Source: Bacteroidales bacterium
GTDB taxonomy: Bacteria > Bacteroidota > Bacteroidia > Bacteroidales > UBA932
Assembly: GCA_016283985.1 (NCBI GenBank)
Contig: JAEENZ010000182.1
Location: 1-12,350 of the forward strand
Direction: 5' to 3'
Length of the DNA stretch: 12,350 nt
Part shown: piece by piece, positions 1 to 7,718 of the stretch
How positions within the stretch are numbered: the stretch's first letter is position 1
Layout: each line of letters begins with the position of its first letter
Notes under the pieces: generated by a model
Databases searched by the model: none
Seen by the model: only the letters and a program-made list of their open reading frames with translations
Told to the model about the DNA's origin: nothing
Translations under genes and position numbers: made by a program

Positions 1-761
1 TTGATGAGGCATTTGTCGCTATAGGTCCTCACCAGTCGGATAAGCTCGTCCCTGCGTTCCGGAGTGATATGGTTATCCCAGCCCCATGTGTCAAACCATA
101 AAAGGTCGGGATCGTATTTCTCGATAAGCTCTTTAACTTGAGGGAGGGATTTCCTCTGCCAATACTTTTCGAAATCCTCGTCCGGTCGCCAGGGATACCA
201 GAACGGCATGGCTCCGTCCGGATCTTCCCAATCCTGCCAGTGAGAATAATAGAAGCCATATTTAAGGCCATGTTTCTTGCAGGCCTTCACCAGTGGGCCG
301 ATCAGGTCTTTCTTGTAAGGAGTCGAGGCTATATCGAAGTCCGACACCTTGGAATCCCACAAGGCGAAACCATCATGGTGTTTGGCGGTGATCACCAGAT
401 ATTTCATTCCCGCTTTGCAGGCCTCCCTGACCCAGCTTTCGGGATCATATTTAACCGGGTTGAACTCGTTAACAAGGCCATTGTAGAAGTCGTCTGGAAC
501 CTCCAGGCGGGGCTTTATCCATTCGGCATACCACGAGTTCCCCTGCGGGAACGACTTGTCGGGCATCGTGTGCCCGTTGTAACTGCCTTCCAGAATGGAA
601 TACAGCCCCCAGTGGATGAACATCCCGAACTTGGCGTCCTTGAACCATTCGACCTTCTGCGGATCCAACTTCAGAGAGACTTTCGAGGCCTTCTTCTTAT
701 CTGTGCACCCCGTGGCCATAGTTACCAGCAAGGTGCAGATTATAATAATACTCCTTTTCAT
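1..761 (-). CDS. Alpha-L-fucosidase, GH29 family, lipoprotein (3' part outside window)
   Basis: Hydrolyses terminal alpha-L-fucose from glycans, probably outside the cytoplasm. Only the first 253 codons are present; the frame is open to the left edge. The N-terminus is a lipoprotein signal: MKRS, a hydrophobic run, then the lipobox MATGC with lipidated Cys19. The GH29 catalytic (beta/alpha)8 barrel begins near residue 35. Visible family motifs are FIHWG (48-52), KHHDGF (127-132) and LLWFD (220-224), where Asp224 matches the GH29 catalytic nucleophile. The acid/base residue and any C-terminal beta-sandwich are off the window. After Cys19 comes TDKKKASK, with no run of acidic residues like known Bacteroidetes surface-export signals, so a periplasmic-facing location is a weak inference. 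The ATG at 761 lies 13 bases after the pyrG stop on the same strand and is the only start that gives the signal peptide. Family assignment is secure; the exact fucosyl linkage is unknown. Confidence 0.93.
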   Translation of the reverse strand, partial: MKRSIIIICTLLVTMATGCTDKKKASKVSLKLDPQKVEWFKDAKFGMFIHWGLYSILEGSYNGHTMPDKSFPQGNSWYAEWIKPRLEVPDDFYNGLVNEFNPVKYDPESWVREACKAGMKYLVITAKHHDGFALWDSKVSDFDIASTPYKKDLIGPLVKACKKHGLKYGFYYSHWQDWEDPDGAMPFWYPWRPDEDFEKYWQRKSLPQVKELIEKYDPDLLWFDTWGWDNHITPERRDELIRLVRTYSDKCLI

Positions 762-774
762 ATCATCAAAGCAA

Positions 775-2376
775 TCAAGACATGCATATCGCTTTGACGA
801 AACTCATGAACAGAGGGTGAGGATGCAGCACCGTGGAGGAGTACTCGGGATGGAACTGGGTGCCGATGTACCAGCGCAGCGAGGGGATTTCGACGATTTC
901 TACAAGGTCTGCATCGGGGTTGACACCCACGCACTGCATGCCGGCTTTCTCGAAATCTTCCTTGTAGCGGTTGTTGAACTCATAGCGGTGCCTGTGACGT
1001 TCCTGGATGCTCTCCTGCCCGTCATAGGCCTCAAAAGCACGGCTGCCCGGTCGGACCCGGCAAGGATATGCCCCGAGCCTCATGGTTCCGCCCATCTGGG
1101 TTATGTTCTTCTGTTCTTCCATCAGGTCGATGACGTTATGAGGCGTAGAAGGATTCATCTCGCTGCTGTCCGCGTCGGTGAGGCCGAGGATGTTACGCGC
1201 GAACTCGATGACCATCATCTGCATTCCCAGGCATATGCCGAAGCAAGGGATGTCGTGCGTACGGGCGTACTCCGTGGCGATTATCTTCCCTTCAATCCCC
1301 CTTTGGCCGAATCCAGGGCAGATGACCACACCGGCCATGCCTGAAAGCAGGCCTGCGATGTTCTTCCGTGTTACGCCTTCGCTGTTGATGAATTGTATCT
1401 TCACCTTCACGCCGTTGTAGATGCCGGCGAGGTTCAGGCTCTCCCGGATGCTCTTGTAGGCATCCTGAAGGTCGTATTTGCCTACCAGGGCCACCTCTAC
1501 CTCGCGTGTGGCATTGCGCTGCTTGGCAAGGAAAGAGTGCCAGTTCTTCATCGCGGGAGTCTCCCCCACCGGAATGCCAATCTTGCGGAGGATGGCCGCA
1601 TCCAGCCCCTGCCGCTGCATGCTGACAGGCACTTCATAGATGCTGGGCAGATCCTCGCTCTGCACCACGCACTCGAGGTCGACGTTGCAGAAAGATGCGA
1701 CCTTCATCCGCATGGCATCGTCCAGATGGCGTTCGGTACGGAGAACGACGATGTCCGGCTGAATTCCCATGCCCTGTAACTCTTTGACACTGTGCTGAGT
1801 AGGCTTGGTCTTCAACTCTTCCGCTGCCTTCAGGTAGGGAACGTAGGTCAGATGAACGCATACCGCGTCCCGGCCGAGTTCCCATCGCATTTGGCGTATG
1901 GCCTCCATGAAAGGCGCGCTTTCGATATCGCCTATCGTGCCGCCCACTTCCGTGATAATGAAGTCCAGATCCTCCCCTTCCACATCCTTACGCAGCATCC
2001 TGCGCTTGATCTCGTCGGTGATGTGAGGTACGACCTGGATGGTCTTGCCTAGGTAGTCCCCGTGCCTTTCACGGTCGATTACGGCCTTGTATATCCTGCC
2101 GGTGGTCACGGAGTTGTCCCGAGTGGTATGGATGCCCGTGAATCGCTCGTAATGCCCGAGGTCCAGGTCGGTTTCCATGCCGTCGTTGGTCACGTAACAC
2201 TCCCCGTGTTCGTAGGGATTGAGGGTGCCGGGGTCTATGTTGATGTAGGGGTCGAATTTCTGGATGGTCACCTTGAAACCCCTGGCCTGCAGCAATTTGC
2301 CTATGCTGGCGGAAATGATGCCCTTCCCGAGGGAAGAAACTACGCCGCCTGTAATGAATATGTATTTTCTGCTCAT
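775..2376 (-). CDS. pyrG: CTP synthase
   Basis: Makes CTP from UTP, ATP and glutamine-derived ammonia, the last step of de novo cytidine nucleotide synthesis. The protein has 533 residues, close to the usual bacterial length. The N-terminal synthetase domain opens with KYIFITGGVVSSLGKG, containing the P-loop. The C-terminal class I glutamine amidotransferase domain has the nucleophile in GICLGMQ (Cys382) and the His/Glu pair in QFHPE (His509, Glu511), so both half-reactions look intact. An in-frame ATG at 2388 would add four residues but lies inside guaA. I prefer the ATG at 2376 because it starts two bases after the guaA TAG stop and gives the standard short N-terminus before the YIF(I/V)TGG motif. 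The tight junction implies co-transcription, and probably translational coupling, with guaA. No Shine-Dalgarno sequence is seen. Confidence 0.97.
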   Translation of the reverse strand: MSRKYIFITGGVVSSLGKGIISASIGKLLQARGFKVTIQKFDPYINIDPGTLNPYEHGECYVTNDGMETDLDLGHYERFTGIHTTRDNSVTTGRIYKAVIDRERHGDYLGKTIQVVPHITDEIKRRMLRKDVEGEDLDFIITEVGGTIGDIESAPFMEAIRQMRWELGRDAVCVHLTYVPYLKAAEELKTKPTQHSVKELQGMGIQPDIVVLRTERHLDDAMRMKVASFCNVDLECVVQSEDLPSIYEVPVSMQRQGLDAAILRKIGIPVGETPAMKNWHSFLAKQRNATREVEVALVGKYDLQDAYKSIRESLNLAGIYNGVKVKIQFINSEGVTRKNIAGLLSGMAGVVICPGFGQRGIEGKIIATEYARTHDIPCFGICLGMQMMVIEFARNILGLTDADSSEMNPSTPHNVIDLMEEQKNITQMGGTMRLGAYPCRVRPGSRAFEAYDGQESIQERHRHRYEFNNRYKEDFEKAGMQCVGVNPDADLVEIVEIPSLRWYIGTQFHPEYSSTVLHPHPLFMSFVKAICMS

Positions 2377-2378
2377 GT

Positions 2379-3959
2379 CTATTCCCATTCGATGGTTGCC
2401 GGTGGTTTGGAAGAGATGTCGTATACGACGCGGTTCACGCCGCGGACCTTGCGTATGATCTCGTTGGAAACGTCCCGCAGGAAGTCATAAGGGAAGGGGA
2501 ACCAGTCGGCTGTCATGGCATCCGTCGAAACGACCGCCCTGAGAGCCACGGGATTCTCATAAGTCCTCTCGTCCCCCATTACGCCCACGCTTTTGACCGG
2601 CAGGAGGATGACCCCTGCCTGCCAGATTGCATCGTAAAGATTCGTAGCCATCACGCGCGGGTCCGATGCTGATTGGAATCCCATACCGCTGCAGTTGTAG
2701 CTGCGCAGGGAGCGGATGAAGATATCGTCTGCTTCACGTAATACGCGGAGTTTCTCCTCGGTTACTTCTCCCACGATGCGGACTGCCAGGGACGGGCCCG
2801 GGAAAGGATGCCTTCCAACCAACTCCTCCTTGATGCCCAGGGCACGGCCCACGCGACGTACTTCATCTTTGAATAGCATGCGGAGCGGCTCCACGATCTG
2901 GAGTTTCATCGTTTCCGGAAGGCCTCCTACATTGTGATGGCTCTTGATCTTGGAAGCGATGCCGGGGATGCCGGCACTCTCGATAACATCGGGATAGATG
3001 GTCCCCTGGGCCAGCCAGCGGGCATTTTCTATCTGCCTTGCATATTTGTCGAAGGTCTCTATGAACAACCTGCCTATCACCTTTCGCTTGGCTTCAGGCT
3101 CTTCCACACCCTTCAACTGTTCCAGGAACTCTTTGGATGCATCGGCTCCTATCACATTGAGTCCCATGTCCTTGTAGGATGCCAGCACGTCTTCGAATTC
3201 GTTCTTGCGAAGCAGGCCGTTGTTTACGAAGATGCATATGAGATTATGGCCTATGGCTTTGTTCAGCAGCACGCCGGCCACGGTGGAATCAACTCCGCCG
3301 GAAAGTCCGAGTATTACCTTATCGTCGCCGATTTTCGCCCTCAGGTCCGCAACGGTGGTTTCGATGAACGAATCCGGCGTCCAGTCCCCTTTGCAGCCGC
3401 AGATGCCCAGCGCGAAGTTCGCGAGCATCCGTGTGCCTTCTGTGGTATGGTATACCTCAGGATGGAACTGAACGGCATACGTCGGCTCCCCCTCTATTTG
3501 GAACGCAGCGTTGGTAACATCTGCCGTAGAGGCTATCACCCTGGCGCCTGAAGGAAGGGTGGATATGGTGTCCCCATGGGACATCCAGACCTGTGTCTGG
3601 AGCGAAACGCCCTTCAACAGCGGGGATTCCGGATCCACGACGTCCAGCATCGCGCGTCCGTATTCCCTGGAGTTCGAATTCTCTACCTTTCCGCCTCCGG
3701 TATGGGCCAGATACTGTGCGCCATAGCATATTCCCAGAAGCGGGAGCCTGCCCCGGAAGAGGCTCAGGTCTACCTGGGGGGCGTTGTCGTCGCGTACGGA
3801 ACATGGGCTTCCTGAGAGGATGACGCCTTTCACGCTCTCGTCCAGCGCAGGAACCTTATTGTAAGGAAAAATCTCACAGAACACGTTAAGCTCCCGTAGG
3901 CGACGTCCTATGAGTTGCGTCACCTGGGAGCCAAAATCCAAAATGACAATCTTTTGCAT
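2379..3959 (-). CDS. guaA: GMP synthase (glutamine-hydrolysing)
   Basis: Converts XMP to GMP using ATP and glutamine. The 526-residue length matches the family (about 525). The N-terminal class I amidotransferase domain (1 to about 190) carries the nucleophile in LLGICYGAQ (Cys78) and the partners in QFHPE (His166, Glu168). The ATP-pyrophosphatase domain follows with the PP-loop LSGGVDST (219-226). The C-terminal dimerisation/XMP-binding part ends in the conserved KPPATIEWE. It begins five bases after the glnN stop, and its stop is two bases from the preferred pyrG start. It therefore sits between a glutamine producer and a second glutamine amidotransferase. The start at 3959 gives the expected [12 protein letters not shown]-terminus. 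No key residue is missing. Confidence 0.97.
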   Translation of the reverse strand: MQKIVILDFGSQVTQLIGRRLRELNVFCEIFPYNKVPALDESVKGVILSGSPCSVRDDNAPQVDLSLFRGRLPLLGICYGAQYLAHTGGGKVENSNSREYGRAMLDVVDPESPLLKGVSLQTQVWMSHGDTISTLPSGARVIASTADVTNAAFQIEGEPTYAVQFHPEVYHTTEGTRMLANFALGICGCKGDWTPDSFIETTVADLRAKIGDDKVILGLSGGVDSTVAGVLLNKAIGHNLICIFVNNGLLRKNEFEDVLASYKDMGLNVIGADASKEFLEQLKGVEEPEAKRKVIGRLFIETFDKYARQIENARWLAQGTIYPDVIESAGIPGIASKIKSHHNVGGLPETMKLQIVEPLRMLFKDEVRRVGRALGIKEELVGRHPFPGPSLAVRIVGEVTEEKLRVLREADDIFIRSLRSYNCSGMGFQSASDPRVMATNLYDAIWQAGVILLPVKSVGVMGDERTYENPVALRAVVSTDAMTADWFPFPYDFLRDVSNEIIRKVRGVNRVVYDISSKPPATIEWE

Positions 3960-3964
3960 ATGGA

Positions 3965-6139
3965 TTAGTTGATGAACAGCAGTTCACGGTATTTGGGAAG
4001 CGGCCAGGTCTTGTTGTCCACCACTTCTTCCAACTTGTCGATGGGCTTGCGCAGGTCAGCGAAACTCTCGGCAATGTCGTGATAGGCAAGGGCGCGTTCG
4101 TAGTCGTTCTCGATTGCATTCGCGGCCTTGCGGGCTTCCTTCATTTGTGCGGCCAGCACGCGGACTTCCTCCACGTATCTGTTGATGTCGTCCAGGATGC
4201 CAAGTTCGGTCGAGCAGTTGTCCAGATTGCCATAGATGCCCTTTGCAAGGGTGATTTCCTGCAGGAGTTTCGACTTGTATTCCAGAGCTGCCGGGATGAT
4301 ATGGTTGATGGCCATCCGCACCATCACGCGGGATTCGATCTGTACCTTCTTAATATATGTCTCCCACTTCACTTCGTTGCGGGCCTCGAGCTCCTTCTCC
4401 GTGTAGACGCCGGTCTTGGTGAACATCGCCACGGATTCGGGCTTCGTGAACTCGCAGAACATCTTGGGAACGTTAGTTTCCACGTTCAGGCCGCGCCGCT
4501 TGGCCTCCGCCTTCCATTCCTCAGTGTAGCCGTTGCCGTCGAAGCAAACCACATTGATAATCGATTTGATAATGGGCTTGAGGGCATCCATGATGGCGAT
4601 ATTGGTCTTCTTCCCGGCAGCGATCTCCTTGTCGACCGCGGCCTTGAAATCGATTAGTTGTTCAGCAACTGCCGCGTTCAGGGTGGTTAGGGCGCCGGAA
4701 CAGTTGGCGCAGGATCCAACTGCGCGGAACTCGAAGCGGTTGCCGGTAAATGCGAACGGAGAGGTGCGGTTGCGGTCGGTATTGTCTACGAAAATCTCAG
4801 GGATTTCAATCAGGCCGAGTTTTTTGCCTTTCTTGCCGGCGATCTCGATCGGAGTGTCGGAGGGGACCTCGAGAAGTTTATGCAGGACTTCCGTCATCGT
4901 GCGGCCCAGGAAAGCGGACACTATTGCTGGCGGAGCCTCGTTGGCACCGAGTCTGTGCGCGTTGGTCGCACTTGCGATGGATGCTTTCAGAAGTCCGTTA
5001 TGCTTCTGAACGGCCGCAAGAACATTTACGAAGAATGTAACGAACTGCAAGTTTCCATTCGCATCCTTGCCGGGAGCCAGAAGCTGAGTGCCCGTATCCG
5101 TGCCCAGGGACCAGTTGTTGTGCTTTCCGGAACCATTCACGCCAGCGAAGGGTTTCTCGTGCAGGAGAACCACGAATCCATGCTTGCGTGCGATGCGGTT
5201 CATCAGGTTCATCACTATCTGGTTCTGGTCGTTGGACAGATTGGTTTCCCCGAAGATGGGGGCGAGTTCGAACTGGTTGGGAGCGACCTCGTTGTGTCGG
5301 GTCTTGAGCGGGATGCCCAGGCGGTGGCCGGCGACTTCAAGGTCGCGCATGAAAGCGGCCACGCGCGGAGGAATAGCCCCGAAATAGTGGTCGTCCAGCT
5401 GCTGGTTCTTCGAGGAATTATGGCCGAAAAGGGTGCGCCCCGTGATCATCAGGTCCGTACGGGCGGAATAGAGTGATTCATCCACAAGGAAATACTCCTG
5501 CTCCCACCCAAGATATGAATAGACTTTCTCGACCTTGGGGTCAAACAGTTTGCAGATTGGCACGGAAGCATCGCTGACGGCCTTGAGGGCACGCTTCAGC
5601 GGGGTCTTGTAATCCAGTGCCTCGCCCGTGTAGGATATGAACACGGTGGGGATGCAGAGCGTGTCGTCGAGGATAAACACTGGAGATGTCGGATCCCAGG
5701 CCGTGTAGCCGCGGGCTTCGAAGGTGGCGCGGATGCCGCCGTTGGGGAAGGAAGATGCATCCGGCTCCTGCTGGGCGAGCATCTTTCCGTCGAAAGTCTC
5801 AATAACTCCCCCGTTTCCATCATAGTCGATGAGAGAGTCATGCTTCTCGGCAGTGCCTTCGGTGAGGGGCTGGAACCAGTGGGTGACGTGTGTAACGCCA
5901 TGCTCCATAGCCCATTCCTTCATGCCGCGGGCGACGCCATCAGCAGTCTTGCGATCCAGGGCTTGACCGCCTTCGATACATGCAAGAAGAGCCTTGAGAC
6001 TGTCTTTGTCAAGGTACTTGCACATCTTTTTGCGGTCGAACACCAACTCGCCGTAGTAGTCTGAGGTCTTTTCGGCAGGGACCTCGGCGGGAACCACCTT
6101 CTTCTCGAAGGATTCTTTAACCAAATCGAATCTATCCAT
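3965..6139 (-). CDS. glnN: Glutamine synthetase type III
   Basis: Condenses glutamate and ammonia into glutamine with ATP; a cytoplasmic ammonia-assimilation enzyme. At 724 residues it is far longer than GSI (about 470) or GSII and matches the GSIII class first described in Bacteroides fragilis. Active-site blocks are visible in order: GWEQEYF (211-217, the E-x-E metal site), [11 protein letters not shown] (281-291), [11 protein letters not shown] (334-344, the GSIII form of the NGxGxHxHxS motif), and NRTSPF (457-462) followed by NRFEFR (467-472). The segment near 235-265 ([20 protein letters not shown]) is also typical of GSIII. The C-terminal extension (about 580-724) is helical and rich in charge. 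It is the first gene of the leftward set and faces the DUF1846 gene across 109 bases. I see no strong promoter for it: TACCTTTA (6168-6161, minus) matches TAnnTTTG at seven of eight bases, but no good -33 box stands at the right distance. Confidence 0.97.
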   Translation of the reverse strand: MDRFDLVKESFEKKVVPAEVPAEKTSDYYGELVFDRKKMCKYLDKDSLKALLACIEGGQALDRKTADGVARGMKEWAMEHGVTHVTHWFQPLTEGTAEKHDSLIDYDGNGGVIETFDGKMLAQQEPDASSFPNGGIRATFEARGYTAWDPTSPVFILDDTLCIPTVFISYTGEALDYKTPLKRALKAVSDASVPICKLFDPKVEKVYSYLGWEQEYFLVDESLYSARTDLMITGRTLFGHNSSKNQQLDDHYFGAIPPRVAAFMRDLEVAGHRLGIPLKTRHNEVAPNQFELAPIFGETNLSNDQNQIVMNLMNRIARKHGFVVLLHEKPFAGVNGSGKHNNWSLGTDTGTQLLAPGKDANGNLQFVTFFVNVLAAVQKHNGLLKASIASATNAHRLGANEAPPAIVSAFLGRTMTEVLHKLLEVPSDTPIEIAGKKGKKLGLIEIPEIFVDNTDRNRTSPFAFTGNRFEFRAVGSCANCSGALTTLNAAVAEQLIDFKAAVDKEIAAGKKTNIAIMDALKPIIKSIINVVCFDGNGYTEEWKAEAKRRGLNVETNVPKMFCEFTKPESVAMFTKTGVYTEKELEARNEVKWETYIKKVQIESRVMVRMAINHIIPAALEYKSKLLQEITLAKGIYGNLDNCSTELGILDDINRYVEEVRVLAAQMKEARKAANAIENDYERALAYHDIAESFADLRKPIDKLEEVVDNKTWPLPKYRELLFIN

Positions 6140-6159
6140 AAGGCAATACTAATTAACCC

Positions 6160-6248
6160 ATAAAGGTAAATATTATTTCGAAAATATCATTGTTTTTTTT
6201 CTGCATATTGACTAATTTTGTAACCCGTATTCAACACTTTACCTTTAT
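6160..6248. repeat. 11-bp perfect inverted repeat in the divergent glnN / DUF1846 control region
   Basis: ATAAAGGTAAA at 6160-6170 and its exact reverse complement TTTACCTTTAT at 6238-6248 lie 67 bases apart. Read from either side, the same TTTACCTTTAT word precedes each divergent gene: it ends 20 bases before the glnN ATG and directly abuts the DUF1846 ATG. The two copies could be sites for one shared regulator, or simply similar promoter-like words (TACCTTTA resembles TAnnTTTG). The repeat is certain from the sequence; the function is inference. Confidence 0.55.
6189..6220 (+). promoter_or_regulatory. Predicted Bacteroidetes-type promoter for the DUF1846 gene
   Basis: TAATTTTG at 6213-6220 matches the Bacteroidetes -7 consensus TAnnTTTG exactly. 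ATTG at 6189-6192, separated by 20 bases, is an acceptable though imperfect -33 element (consensus TTTG). Transcription would begin about six or seven bases after the -7 box, near 6225-6228. That gives a short leader of roughly 22 bases before the ATG at 6249. Consensus and spacing come from established knowledge of Bacteroides sigma-ABfr promoters; use here is inferred. Confidence 0.5.
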
Positions 6249-6262
6249 ATGAAATACGGGTT
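6222..6262 (+). promoter_or_regulatory. 10-bp hairpin enclosing the start codon of the DUF1846 gene
   Basis: AACCCGTATT (6222-6231) and AATACGGGTT (6253-6262) are perfect complements around a 21-base loop. The loop contains TTTACCTTTAT and the ATG (6249-6251). The 3' arm is coding sequence (Lys2-Tyr3-Gly4-Phe5). The 5' arm begins one base after the predicted -7 box, so the hairpin would sit at the extreme 5' end of the mRNA, and a start at 6225-6228 would trim part of the stem. It may present or mask the start codon, or act as an operator in DNA. The pairing is seen directly; the role is inferred. Confidence 0.5.
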
Positions 6263-7718
6263 CGACAACGGGAAATATCTCAAAATCCAATCGGAACAGA
6301 TCAAGAAGCGCATCGCCCATTTCGGCGACAAACTATACATGGAATTCGGCGGCAAGCTGTTCGACGATTACCATGCCAGCCGCGTGCTGCCCGGATTCGA
6401 GCCGGACAGTAAGCTGAAGATGCTGATGCAGCTCAAGGACGAAGCAGAGATAGTCATCGTTATCAGCGCCATCGATATAGAGAAGAACAAGATCCGCAGC
6501 GACCTCGGCATAACCTACGACATGGACGTGCTCCGCCTGCGGGACGAATTCCTCGCAAGGGACCTCAGCGTGAACAGCGTCGTAATCACCCATTTCAACG
6601 GCCAGGCCAGCGCCGAGGCGTACCGCAAGCGCCTGGAGGCTATGGGAATCAAGGTCTATTACCATCATACCATAGAGGGTTATCCCCACAACGTTGCCCT
6701 TATCGACTCCGATGAGGGTTTCGGAAAGAACGATTACGTAGAGACGACCAAACCCCTCGTCGTCGTGACGGCTCCGGGCCCCGGCAGCGGAAAGATGGCG
6801 GTATGCCTGAGCCAGCTATATCAGGAAAACAAGCGCGGCATCAAGGCAGGATATGCAAAATTCGAGACCTTCCCCATCTGGAACCTGCCTCTCACCCACC
6901 CCGTGAATCTGGCCTACGAGGCTGCCACGGCCGATCTGGAGGACGTTAACATGATAGATCCCTTCCACCTCGAGGCCTACGGCGAGACGGCGGTAAACTA
7001 CAACCGCGACGTGGAGATCTTCCCGGTGATGAACGCCCTCTTCATGGACATTTACGGCGAATCCCCCTACAAATCTCCCACCGACATGGGCGTGAACATG
7101 GTCGGTTTCTGCATCAGTGATGACGATGCATGCCGTGAAGCAGCCAGACAGGAAATAATCCGCCGCTACTACACCGCCCTCTGCAATTTTGCGGACGGCA
7201 AGGCCACCGAAAGCGAGGTAAACAAGATAGCCCTGCTGATGAAGAGGTCGCAGATATCTACGGCCGACCGTCTTACCACCGTCGCAGCCAAAGACAGGAT
7301 GGACCACTCGCACGTGGCATCCGCGGCAATAGAGCTCAGCGACGGCACCATACTCACGGCGGAAACCAGTCCCCTGCTCGGCCCCAGCGCCGCCCTTCTG
7401 CTCAATGCCTTGAAGCATCTCGCGAGAATTGCCCACAACGTGAAGCTCATTCCCCAGACCATGATAGCTCCCATCCAGACGACCAAGGTCACCTACCTGC
7501 ACGGGCGCAACCCTCGCCTGCATACGGACGAGGTCCTCGTCGCCATTTCGATGATGAGCCTGATAGATGAGAACTGCAAGCTTGCGCTCGAGCAGCTTCC
7601 CAATCTCGCGGGCGCGCAAGTACATTCCACCGTCATGCTCAGCGAGGTGGACCGTAAGACTTTCAGCAAACTGGGAATAGGGCTTACCTGCGACCCTGTG
7701 CGGAAGATATCACGTTAA
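6249..7718 (+). CDS. DUF1846 / UPF0371 family protein
   Basis: A conserved cytoplasmic protein of unknown biochemical function. Its 489 residues match the family length of about 490-500. Family hallmarks I recognise are KLYMEFGGKL (28-37), RVLPGF (45-50), the IEKNKIRSDLGITYDMDVLR stretch (77-96), TKPLVVVTAPGPGSGKMA (167-184), GYAKFETFPIWNLPL (201-215), a DVNMIDPFHLEAYGETAVNY block (232-251), YKSPTDMGVN (274-283) and a C-terminal LTCDP (479-483). The APGPGSGK segment resembles a glycine-rich nucleotide-binding loop, but that is not proof of ATP or GTP use. No signal peptide or membrane segment is present. The ATG at 6249 gives the conserved KYGFDNGKYLK-type N-terminus, so the start is well supported. 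It diverges from glnN and overlaps the porin-like gene tail to tail. Confidence 0.93.
   Translation: MKYGFDNGKYLKIQSEQIKKRIAHFGDKLYMEFGGKLFDDYHASRVLPGFEPDSKLKMLMQLKDEAEIVIVISAIDIEKNKIRSDLGITYDMDVLRLRDEFLARDLSVNSVVITHFNGQASAEAYRKRLEAMGIKVYYHHTIEGYPHNVALIDSDEGFGKNDYVETTKPLVVVTAPGPGSGKMAVCLSQLYQENKRGIKAGYAKFETFPIWNLPLTHPVNLAYEAATADLEDVNMIDPFHLEAYGETAVNYNRDVEIFPVMNALFMDIYGESPYKSPTDMGVNMVGFCISDDDACREAARQEIIRRYYTALCNFADGKATESEVNKIALLMKRSQISTADRLTTVAAKDRMDHSHVASAAIELSDGTILTAETSPLLGPSAALLLNALKHLARIAHNVKLIPQTMIAPIQTTKVTYLHGRNPRLHTDEVLVAISMMSLIDENCKLALEQLPNLAGAQVHSTVMLSEVDRKTFSKLGIGLTCDPVRKISR

Noticed and set aside
2377..2388. Upstream ATG at 2388 as the pyrG start
   Set aside because: It would overlap the guaA end and add four non-conserved residues; the ATG at 2376 fits the family N-terminus.
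138..2490. Long plus-strand open frames opposite the fucosidase and pyrG
   Set aside because: They are antisense to genes with clear family motifs, and their translations show no recognisable domain.
6152..6163. Three-codon reading frame ATG GGT TAA in the glnN leader (minus strand)
   Set aside because: Too short to distinguish from chance, and the glnN transcription start is unknown.
6193..6200. Run of eight T as a possible terminator
   Set aside because: No GC-rich stem precedes it on either strand, and both flanking genes point away from it.
6816..7625. 269-codon minus-strand open frame inside the DUF1846 gene
   Set aside because: It is a codon-bias shadow of the convincing plus-strand gene; the product is His/Val/Gly-rich with no domain.
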